A stretch of DNA of 6,104 nucleotides, from contig JABISU010000211.1 of assembly GCA_018700255.1 (NCBI GenBank), forward strand, positions 1-6,104, written 5' to 3'. Position numbers and translations under genes: made by a program. Under the pieces are notes generated by a model. That model was not told where the DNA came from. It did not search any database and saw only the letters and a program-made list of their open reading frames with translations. This document shows, in pieces, positions 1-6,104 of the stretch (positions are counted from its first letter, which is position 1; each line of letters starts with the position of its first letter). The DNA comes from Flavobacteriales bacterium. Lineage in GTDB: Bacteria; Bacteroidota; Bacteroidia; Flavobacteriales; UA16.

Positions 1-199
1 CGGATCTATACTGGTAAGAATAGACCCTCGATATTACCGACCAATAGAAGTTGACACATTAGTAGGTGATGCATCTAAAGCTCATAAAAATTTAGGATGG
101 AAAGCTACAACTCGTTGGCAAGACCTCTGCTCAGAAATGGTTGCAGCCGACTTAGTAGCAGCAAAACGCGAAAGCCACCTTGCTCAGTCTGGGCTCTAA
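1..199 (+). CDS. gmd: GDP-mannose 4,6-dehydratase, C-terminal end (5' truncated by window edge)
   Basis: This is the last 65 codons of a gene whose start lies left of the window; the reading frame begins at base 2 and ends with TAA at 197-199. The enzyme is a cytoplasmic NADP-dependent short-chain dehydratase of the extended SDR family. It converts GDP-D-mannose to GDP-4-keto-6-deoxy-D-mannose, the first step toward GDP-fucose, GDP-rhamnose and related sugars for surface polysaccharide. The fragment shows the family's C-terminal signature: RIDPRYYRPIEVDTLVGD, then SKAHKNLGW, then the helix around SEMVAADLVAAK. These match the C-terminus of bacterial GMD proteins as I know them, including the short hydrophilic tail. 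The catalytic and nucleotide-binding parts are outside the window, so integrity cannot be judged. It converges on the efflux operon and is probably functionally unrelated to it. Confidence 0.95.
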   Translation, partial: GSILVRIDPRYYRPIEVDTLVGDASKAHKNLGWKATTRWQDLCSEMVAADLVAAKRESHLAQSGL

Positions 200-237
200 T
201 CTCGACAACTTATAATTTACTCTTCTGACTTTCGAAA

Positions 238-1581
238 TCACTCAGCCATTAATGGCGCTCTGAGTGCTCCCATAAGTCTCTGAACTTCAACGTACGCTCC
301 ACGCCAAAGAAGGAGAGCGCTAAGTTCATTTACTCTCGCCCTTTGCAGAGCAACTTCTAGAGCTCTATAGTCGAGGGCGTTGATTACACCGTTTTTATAG
401 GAGTTCTCAGCGATCTCTAAGGATGTTGTCGCGTTTCTAGTAGCTTGAACACATAGGCCGTGAACAGAAGCCCCTAGCGTGTATCTATCATAGGCATTGT
501 TTGCGATAGAGCTCACCTGATATCTAGTGTTTTCAACATCTAAGACGGCAATATCTGCTTGGATTTTTGCGAGAGAAATAGAACGACGAGTGGCACCGCC
601 ATTTAACAGATTGAAGTTGAGAGTTAGAAGGGCAGAGGTATTTACGGAACGACCGGATGCTTCTAAATCTGCTTCTTCTGATGAAAACTTAGAAAAAGCA
701 TTAGAAAAAGAAGCGTTTAATCCAAGTACCGGATAGAGGAAGGTTTGAGCTTGCTTCACTCCGTTTTGAGAGATGCTTTCAGATAATAGAGCATTTTGCA
801 AGCTCGTGTTATCTAATAAAACTGATCTACTTATATCTGTGGAACTTGGTAGATCCGGTGGAGAAACAAGTTTATCTGTCAGAGTCCAAAGAAAGCTCTC
901 GGCATCACCCATTAAGAGATTGAGGTTGCGAAATGCCGATTTAACTGCGACTCCTTGTTGAAGCCACGACGTGCTGTCAGCGAGAATTGCATTTTCAAAC
1001 TGTAATCGATCAAAGGTGCCGGCAGCTCCGTAAGATTCACTTAATTTAATCTCGTTAAGGCGCTGGCGGCTTAGCGACATAGACTCGGCGAGTACACTGA
1101 GAAGTTCTGTTTGAAGAAGTACGTTATGATAGGTTCTATCAACAGCTTCAACAGTTTGTTCGATAATGAGTGTAGCTTGACCTTCTGACTGAGACTCTAG
1201 AAGGTCGAGGCGCGACTTTGAAGTAAACATTCCCATGCCATTAAATAAAGTCCAATTAAAATTTACACCAGCGTTGATACCGTCCGTTTCAAATTTCTCC
1301 TGGATAAATGATGTGGGATTCTCCGTTTGGTCAGAAACGGAAGTGGATCCCGTAACGAAAGTGGAAAGGTTAGGAAGTGCTCCAGCAGCGCCCCAACTAT
1401 TGCTAGTTGCTGAAGCTTCGGTGCGCAGGTGGGCCGTCCTAATGCCGAAGTTCGACTCTAGAGCTCGATTAATAGCTTCATCTAGACTAAGTGGTGCAGA
1501 CGAAATTACCTGAGCACTCAAGCTCGTAATCGAAAAGAGCATGACTATAACTGCTAGCGAGAGATAGATTGAAGTTTTCAT
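238..1581 (-). CDS. TolC-family outer-membrane efflux channel protein
   Basis: A 447-residue outer-membrane factor of the OEP/TolC family, expected to trimerise into a beta-barrel with a long periplasmic helical duct through which the pump's substrate leaves the cell. A signal peptide is clear: MKTSIYLS, a hydrophobic core to about residue 20, and likely signal peptidase I cleavage after LSA23 before Q24. There is no lipobox cysteine, so it is not a lipoprotein of the OprM kind. The mature protein shows the family's internal duplication. Repeat one (about 31-225) begins with LSLDEAINRALESN and contains FNWTLFNG near 108-115. Repeat two (about 255-440) contains FNLLNGG near 323-329, and each of these is followed by a long helix. 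The length is normal. The ATG shares an ATGA with the permease stop codon, which fixes the start and suggests translational coupling; no Shine-Dalgarno is evident. It is the last gene of the operon. Confidence 0.95.
   Translation of the reverse strand: MKTSIYLSLAVIVMLFSITSLSAQVISSAPLSLDEAINRALESNFGIRTAHLRTEASATSNSWGAAGALPNLSTFVTGSTSVSDQTENPTSFIQEKFETDGINAGVNFNWTLFNGMGMFTSKSRLDLLESQSEGQATLIIEQTVEAVDRTYHNVLLQTELLSVLAESMSLSRQRLNEIKLSESYGAAGTFDRLQFENAILADSTSWLQQGVAVKSAFRNLNLLMGDAESFLWTLTDKLVSPPDLPSSTDISRSVLLDNTSLQNALLSESISQNGVKQAQTFLYPVLGLNASFSNAFSKFSSEEADLEASGRSVNTSALLTLNFNLLNGGATRRSISLAKIQADIAVLDVENTRYQVSSIANNAYDRYTLGASVHGLCVQATRNATTSLEIAENSYKNGVINALDYRALEVALQRARVNELSALLLWRGAYVEVQRLMGALRAPLMAE
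239..266. repeat. Inverted repeat at the 3' end of the TolC-like gene
   Basis: CACTCAG (239-245) and CTGAGTG (260-266) are perfect 7-base inverted arms. Between them lies the self-complementary CCATTAATGG (246-255). In RNA from the operon strand this could fold into a stem with an inner CCA/TGG hairpin and a one-sided AGCG bulge, overlapping the last codons and stop of the gene. No run of U follows on either strand, so it does not qualify as a standard intrinsic terminator. It might still slow polymerase or protect the transcript's 3' end, or be a coincidence of coding sequence. Confidence 0.35.
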
Positions 1582-4500
1582 TTTTCTGCTAGGTCTTCGG
1601 CGTTAGACATTACACCGAGTTCTGATTCCAGTGATGCAGCATGGTGCTTTTCTCGGATTGAAGGTTCAGCATCTTTAGACGATATCCATCTGCCATCTGA
1701 AATCCAGATCCAACTTCTATGCAATGGATTAATCCACTTCAAGAAGACAGGTAAAAGGATTAGGATAATTACCGTCACAAAGAGCAGTCCGAATGCAACT
1801 GATATTGCCATAGGTATTAGGAATTGGGCCTGGAAACTTTTATTGAGCATTAAAGGAGCAAGACCTGCAACAGTAGTCACGGAGGTTAGTACTATGGGAC
1901 GGAATCTATTCATTCCAGATTCCCAAATAGCTTTGTTTACACTCATCCCATCCTTTAAATAGCTATTATATGCTGCTACAAAAACTAGAGCATCGTTTAC
2001 TAGAATTCCAATAAGTGCAAGCAACCCAAGGAAGGAGAATAAACTCAGTTGGGCTCCAAGCAGCCAGTGGCCCAAACTAATTCCTACTAAGCCAAATGGT
2101 ATAAGTGCGAAAACCGCTAATCCCTGTAATGGGGATCTAAATGTGAGAACGATCACTAAGAACATCAAGGTTAAAATTATGGGCATTACCTTGATGATAG
2201 AGTTTTGCGACTTTGACACTTCGCGGTTTTGTCCTTCATAACTCGCACGGACATTGGGATACCGAGTTAAGATAGCTGGAACTATTACTGACTTAAGTTC
2301 TGAAACGATGTCTGTCGCACTTGATTTAGGAGTTGCTAAATCCGCGGAAACTTGAACTTCACGCATTCCATAGATGCGATTAATTGCCGATATCCCTCGT
2401 TCTACGTTGATATTACATATTTCTGTGAATGGAATCTCATCGCCTGTTACAGTGCGGAGTCGAAAATTTTCAAGTGAGCCAATAGAAGCCCTGTCGCGCT
2501 CGTCGAGTCTAACCCACACACGAACTTCGTCACGTCCTCTTTGTAGCCTTTGCACCTCCAAACCATAAAAGGCTTGACGTATTTGGGATAAAATTTCTCC
2601 CTCATTAAAGCCAAGATGATAAGCACGAGGCAGAAGAGTGACACTGATTTCCTGAAGTCCCTCCTGGTTGCTATCTGAGATATCTTTCAAATCATCACGC
2701 TTTTCCATTTCAACTTTAAGTTCATTTGTAGCAGCCTCTAGGGTTTCAAGGTCGTTGCCTAAAAGTGAAACCGAAACCGCTCTACCGAATGGAGAGAATG
2801 CAGCAAAACTTAGGTTCTCAGCACCATATACAACACCTACTTTCTCTCGGATTCTAGAAGTGATCTCCGTACTTTGAATGCCACGATTTTCTCCATCTAA
2901 AAACTGAATATTTAGAGAGCCTAAATGTGCTTTGGGCCCTACTTTTTTATCAATAGACATAATTGTCTCTAGGCTGTCATTGCGTTCTGAGTTGAACTCG
3001 TCATTAACTTCCCAAACAGCTTTTTCAATTCTGTTTAACTTTTCAAGTGTGATCCCCTCTCTTGTTCCAGCTTGCATTGTTAGGGTTACGTTCAGGTTAT
3101 CTCCTTCTATAAAAGGAAAGAATGTAGTTTTAACGAATCCTCCACCTATAAGACCTGGGACAGTGATTAGGAAAATAGAAGATATTACACTGAAGGAAAT
3201 CCAAGGACGACGTATGGTGAATTTTAGCAGTGGAGCATAAAAAGTATCGCGAAATCCGTTGAGGAATTTTCGCATTACGCGCTCTAGTTTGTTTGGTTTA
3301 AATTCTCTCCTTAGAGCTTTAGAGTTTCCGATGTGAGCCGGAAGAATAAAAGCTCCTTCTATTAGAGAGAATATGAGGGTTAATATAATAACGACTGCCA
3401 TATCCTGGAAAAAGTCTCCGAGTGTACCTTCAATGTAAAAGAAAGAGGAGAAAGCGATTGCAGTGGTTACTATGGCAGAGAAAACGGCAGGAAGAACCTC
3501 CATAGTTCCTTCAACTGTCGCATCAAGACGCGAGTATCCACGTTCGAACTTCCGATATATATTCTCTGCAATCACGATTCCGTCATCCACAAGGATTCCT
3601 ATAACGAGTATCATCCCGAAAAGACTGATCACATTAATTGTAATACCTGCCATATCAGCAAAAACAAACATTCCAGCAAAAGATACAGGTATTGCAAGAG
3701 CAACCCAGAATGCCAATCTTAGGTTTAAGAAAAGAGCGAGGAAAAGCAACACAAGAAGAAACCCAATCACCCCATTATTTACCAACAGATCAATACGCTG
3801 GTTTAGAATCACCGATTGATCTAAGACAATATCGATCTTCAAATCTCCTCCCCTCGCATTATATGCATCTATATAAGATCTCACATATTCCGTCACGTCA
3901 AGAATAGACTCCGTATTGAGACTATTAACAGTAATTGAAACAGATGGTTTTCCATTAAACCAGTTTCTAGACGGATCTCCGTCAGCCCACTTATCAGTAA
4001 CATCTGCTAAATCTGACAATCTAATAATCCTGCCATCTCTATCAGCTCTTATTACAATATCCTTGAGTTCTGTTGCAGTGTATTCCTTATATCTCCCACG
4101 AATTATAAGCTCCTCCTTATCTCCCTTAATTATTCCACCTGTCGTCTCGATATTAGTAGTTCTGACGGCTTGAGCTACCTGCGAAATGCTTATCCCTAAC
4201 TCACTTAAGCTATTTTCTCTAACAGATATCTCAATTTCTTCATCTGGAAATCCCGACAGGTAAATTTGAGAAATATCATTCGAAGTTTGTAGATCTAACT
4301 CTATTTTTCTTGCCTCAGATTTTAGAAGGTGCAGATCTGGGGATCCTGTAACTGCAAAAATAATTGCAATATTTTCTGGTTCCTGCTTGAAGATAATCGG
4401 AGGCTCCATACCAGCAGGAAAAGACGCGATTTTATCTACGGCATTCTTTACATCTTGGAGCGCTTGATCTGTTTTATTTGCTGTACGAACTTCTACAAGA

Positions 4501-4775
4501 ATACTCCCAGCGTTCTCTGTACAGGTTGAAGTAACAAGATCAATATTCGCTATGCCTTGAAGATTCTCCTCGATCTTCGCAACTATTCCATCCTCAATTT
4601 CTTCTGGTGAAGCTCCGAGATATACAACTTGAATGGCAATGAGTTTCGAATCAATTTCAGGAAAGAAGTTCGACCGCAAATTCGACATTCCCACAAAACC
4701 AAAAACTAAAATAGACAGCATTAAGAGGTCTCCAACAATGTGGTGCTGAATGAAAAATTTTATGACATTTCTCAT
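1578..4775 (-). CDS. RND-family efflux transporter permease (AcrB-like, inner membrane)
   Basis: A 1065-residue resistance-nodulation-division permease, the proton-driven engine of a tripartite exporter. Hydrophobicity fits 12 transmembrane helices: TM1 at about 12-31, TM2-TM6 between about 335 and 480, TM7 about 526-545, and TM8-TM12 between about 862 and 1012. Two large periplasmic porter/docking regions lie at about 32-334 and 546-860. TM4 carries the paired proton-relay aspartates D397-D398 in GILVDDGIVIAEN. TM10 reads GILVNDALVF, with Asn927 where AcrB has its essential Lys940. TM11 carries the conserved RPIVLTSVTT near 959-968. The periplasmic LGSLNIQFLDGENR (618-631) and the tail with GRW and AEPSIRE (1028-1042) resemble a non-AcrB subgroup of proton-driven RND pumps rather than the metal-exporting CusA type. 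The start lies 2 bases after the fusion-protein stop. The substrate is unknown; drugs, lipids, pigments or detergent-like compounds are all possible. Confidence 0.96.
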   Translation of the reverse strand: MRNVIKFFIQHHIVGDLLMLSILVFGFVGMSNLRSNFFPEIDSKLIAIQVVYLGASPEEIEDGIVAKIEENLQGIANIDLVTSTCTENAGSILVEVRTANKTDQALQDVKNAVDKIASFPAGMEPPIIFKQEPENIAIIFAVTGSPDLHLLKSEARKIELDLQTSNDISQIYLSGFPDEEIEISVRENSLSELGISISQVAQAVRTTNIETTGGIIKGDKEELIIRGRYKEYTATELKDIVIRADRDGRIIRLSDLADVTDKWADGDPSRNWFNGKPSVSITVNSLNTESILDVTEYVRSYIDAYNARGGDLKIDIVLDQSVILNQRIDLLVNNGVIGFLLVLLFLALFLNLRLAFWVALAIPVSFAGMFVFADMAGITINVISLFGMILVIGILVDDGIVIAENIYRKFERGYSRLDATVEGTMEVLPAVFSAIVTTAIAFSSFFYIEGTLGDFFQDMAVVIILTLIFSLIEGAFILPAHIGNSKALRREFKPNKLERVMRKFLNGFRDTFYAPLLKFTIRRPWISFSVISSIFLITVPGLIGGGFVKTTFFPFIEGDNLNVTLTMQAGTREGITLEKLNRIEKAVWEVNDEFNSERNDSLETIMSIDKKVGPKAHLGSLNIQFLDGENRGIQSTEITSRIREKVGVVYGAENLSFAAFSPFGRAVSVSLLGNDLETLEAATNELKVEMEKRDDLKDISDSNQEGLQEISVTLLPRAYHLGFNEGEILSQIRQAFYGLEVQRLQRGRDEVRVWVRLDERDRASIGSLENFRLRTVTGDEIPFTEICNINVERGISAINRIYGMREVQVSADLATPKSSATDIVSELKSVIVPAILTRYPNVRASYEGQNREVSKSQNSIIKVMPIILTLMFLVIVLTFRSPLQGLAVFALIPFGLVGISLGHWLLGAQLSLFSFLGLLALIGILVNDALVFVAAYNSYLKDGMSVNKAIWESGMNRFRPIVLTSVTTVAGLAPLMLNKSFQAQFLIPMAISVAFGLLFVTVIILILLPVFLKWINPLHRSWIWISDGRWISSKDAEPSIREKHHAASLESELGVMSNAEDLAEK

Positions 4776-4777
4776 GA

Positions 4778-5917
4778 CTATTGTCCGCTTTCGCTACCCG
4801 TAACTTCCATCCCTCCATATGCTCCCACAACAGGTTCACTCAAGATTACTGTGCCGTCTGGGATTCCAGAAACTATAAGCGTTTTTATCGATAGGAATTC
4901 TTGATTCGTATTTATTTTCTGAAGCTTCCCTGACCTTACTTCAAAGATGTCACCTTCGGAATCAAATAAATTAAGAGGAATTTCAACCACATTTTTTATT
5001 TCAGAAGCTGAAATAAATCCAGATAAATATCTCCCGTCTCTCATCTCGCCATCCATCGATTCATTCACTTTACAAAATACCGTTGCAGATTGAGTGGTAG
5101 AGTTAACGTTACCCGAAACTCTATCTACCTTGCCTTCTGCAACTCTCAAACCATTCTCATCTTCAAAAACAACTTCAGCTCCAATCTTTAAAGACTTTAA
5201 ATACCTTTCATGAACAGCCGTCTTAATTTCGTAAACGCCAGTTCCAACGAATAAGCCAACTGGCTGACCAGCGCGAACTAGTGATCCTGGCCTCACCATC
5301 GCCTTAGCTACAAACCCGTCAAATGGTGCTCTAATGATGAACTTTGAAGCTCTGTCTTCTGACGCTTTGATGGTATGAAAACTGGCCTCTACGCCTCTAT
5401 TGACAATGAAGTACCCCTCTCTATCAGTAGCCGAAATAGGTAATTCTGGAAGAGCATTTGCCACGTCTATACTTGCTACATATTTATCCCAAACCCCAGA
5501 TCTTTCAGGAAAATCTATCTTAATACTAGCAAGCATACCGGTAACAAGTTGAACAAATTTAGATCGAGCTCCTTTCAGGTTTGCTCTTGACTCTGTATCG
5601 TCGAGGCTGAGAATTACATCTCCCTTTCTATAAGTTGTACCCTCGCGAAATTCAACTCCTCCGAGTTGAAGTACACCATTTACTTCAACAAATAAGTCTA
5701 TTCTATGCCATGCTTCTACTCTACCCTCAACAGGTATTCTAGGGATAATGTCAGCATTTTTAACAACTTGCGTTAATACTGGTCGTGCAATGGTCTCTGG
5801 AAGAGAAACCTTCGGAGATTCCTTCATTCCTATTAAACCATTCATAACCAGGACTCCCACAATAAGTATAGCCGCTCCAGAGAGAAATCTTAAGGCTATT
5901 TTAACTAAAGGTGACAT
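4778..5917 (-). CDS. RND efflux membrane fusion protein (periplasmic adaptor)
   Basis: A 379-residue HlyD/AcrA-type adaptor that joins the inner-membrane permease to the outer-membrane channel. Residues 7-30 form an uncleaved-looking N-terminal transmembrane anchor and there is no lipobox cysteine. The two halves of the lipoyl-like barrel-sandwich domain lie at about 62-110 (GRVEAWHRIDLFVEVNG to VILSLDDTESRANL) and 193-225 (FIIRAPFDGFVAKAMVRPGS). The beta-barrel follows at about 228-305 and a membrane-proximal domain to the end. The insert between the halves, about 111-192, has the segment FPERSGVWDKY and then NALPELP in place of a simple long heptad-repeat hairpin; I associate this version with Bacteroidota adaptors. 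The ATG at 5917 is the only start that keeps the full anchor. It has no Shine-Dalgarno; the leader just before it is AT-rich. It is the first gene of the operon, with a candidate promoter 40 bases upstream. Confidence 0.94.
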   Translation of the reverse strand: MSPLVKIALRFLSGAAILIVGVLVMNGLIGMKESPKVSLPETIARPVLTQVVKNADIIPRIPVEGRVEAWHRIDLFVEVNGVLQLGGVEFREGTTYRKGDVILSLDDTESRANLKGARSKFVQLVTGMLASIKIDFPERSGVWDKYVASIDVANALPELPISATDREGYFIVNRGVEASFHTIKASEDRASKFIIRAPFDGFVAKAMVRPGSLVRAGQPVGLFVGTGVYEIKTAVHERYLKSLKIGAEVVFEDENGLRVAEGKVDRVSGNVNSTTQSATVFCKVNESMDGEMRDGRYLSGFISASEIKNVVEIPLNLFDSEGDIFEVRSGKLQKINTNQEFLSIKTLIVSGIPDGTVILSEPVVGAYGGMEVTGSESGQ

Positions 5918-5956
5918 TTATACACTTGTTATATTTACTAGTAGATTATAAAAATG

Positions 5957-5984
5957 CAAATATAGTTCACTTAAAACGTATCAA
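5957..5984 (-). promoter_or_regulatory. Candidate Bacteroidota-type promoter for the efflux operon
   Basis: On the minus strand, TATATTTG (5964 down to 5957) matches the Bacteroidota -7 consensus TAnnTTTG. A TTG at 5984-5982 lies 17 bases upstream as a possible -33 element; that is a little shorter than the usual spacing of about 19-21, and the TTG falls inside the end of the upstream gene. A start site just downstream would give a leader of roughly 30-35 bases before the ATG at 5917. A TATAAT at 5950-5945 is an alternative -10 for a sigma-70-like polymerase, but its best upstream hexamer (TTAAGT) is poor. Short AT-rich motifs occur by chance, so this remains a prediction. The operon could also be read through from the upstream gene. 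Confidence 0.45.
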
Positions 5985-6104
5985 GGTCTATAGGACGCAT
6001 TACTCCAAACCATTTTAGGACTTTTTGGCCTATATCTGGTACGTCTATGTGAATTATATAAACACCACCTGCTATAGGCACGTTCTTACTGTTCTTCAGA
6101 TCCC
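5971..6104 (-). CDS. C-terminal end of a probable secreted or surface protein (5' truncated by window edge)
   Basis: The last 43 codons of a minus-strand gene that enters from the right edge and stops with TAA at 5973-5971. The visible residues run DLKNSKNVPIAGGVYIIHID, then VPDIGQKVLKWFGVMRPIDL, then DTF. The pattern of a polar turn, (V/I)P(I/V)A.G.Y, an alternating hydrophobic strand, and G.K.LKWFG resembles the last strands of FlgD-Ig-like or sorting-type C-terminal beta domains, and tails ending like RPIDLDTF are familiar to me from large extracellular Bacteroidota proteins. Whether it is a type IX secretion substrate cannot be decided, since the rest of the protein is missing. It lies on the same strand as the efflux operon, 53 bases upstream, with no clear terminator between them, so cotranscription is possible but there is no evident functional link. 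Confidence 0.75.
   Translation of the reverse strand, partial: DLKNSKNVPIAGGVYIIHIDVPDIGQKVLKWFGVMRPIDLDTF

Noticed and set aside
200..237. A possible intrinsic terminator between the converging genes
   Set aside because: The 38 bases contain an 8-base palindrome (TTTCGAAA) but no GC-rich stem followed by a T-tract on either strand.
1235..1513. A 92-codon plus-strand open frame antisense to the TolC-like gene
   Set aside because: It is antisense to the signal peptide and first repeat of a well-supported gene, with no family resemblance or promoter; the other plus-strand frames here are rejected for the same reason.
3463..3819. A 118-codon plus-strand open frame, the longest of several opposite-strand frames inside the RND gene
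   Set aside because: It lies wholly antisense to a strongly conserved transmembrane part of the permease, has low-complexity basic/Ser/Thr composition and no recognisable domain. It is a shadow of the real gene.
5919..5943. Small symmetric motifs near the adaptor start (imperfect TATACACTTGTTATA and palindrome TACTAGTA) as a possible operator
   Set aside because: The first has mismatched arms and the second is only 8 bases; both are expected by chance in such AT-rich sequence, and no regulator gene is present to support an operator.
1..6104. A novel defence, mobile or otherwise undescribed system
   Set aside because: Nearly all bases are explained by two truncated neighbours and a standard adaptor-permease-channel operon. 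I saw no direct repeats, integrase or transposase, toxin-antitoxin pair, repeat array or structured RNA.

Overview
The window looks like an ordinary chromosomal stretch from a member of the Bacteroidota or a close relative, at roughly 40% G+C by eye. Four observations point that way. The membrane fusion protein has the short central insert I associate with Bacteroidota homologues. A TAnnTTTG-type promoter element lies ahead of it. No start codon has a clear Shine-Dalgarno sequence. The truncated gene at the right edge ends in a tail typical of secreted Bacteroidota proteins. No comparison could be run, so the phylum call is an inference.

Layout from left to right: the last 65 codons of a plus-strand GDP-mannose 4,6-dehydratase gene (gmd, ends at 199); a 38-base convergent gap with no convincing terminator; then a complete three-gene tripartite efflux operon on the minus strand. 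Read in transcription order, the operon holds a periplasmic membrane fusion protein (5917 to 4778), an inner-membrane RND permease (4775 to 1578) and a TolC-type outer-membrane channel (1581 to 238). The first two genes are 2 bases apart and the last two overlap in an ATGA, so all three are probably transcribed together and translationally coupled. Upstream, after a 53-base gap with a candidate promoter, is the 3' end of another minus-strand gene (5971 to beyond 6104), probably encoding a secreted or surface protein.

The three operon products should form one envelope-spanning, proton-driven export machine. The permease takes up substrate in the periplasm or inner membrane, the fusion protein bridges the gap, and the TolC-like duct passes through the outer membrane. 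The substrate cannot be read from the sequence, and no regulator gene is present. I found no mobile element, CRISPR array, tRNA, rRNA or riboswitch, and no sign of a previously undescribed system. The points worth a second look are details of the pump: an Asn where AcrB has its essential transmembrane-10 Lys, the unusual insert in the fusion protein, and the compact promoter region.
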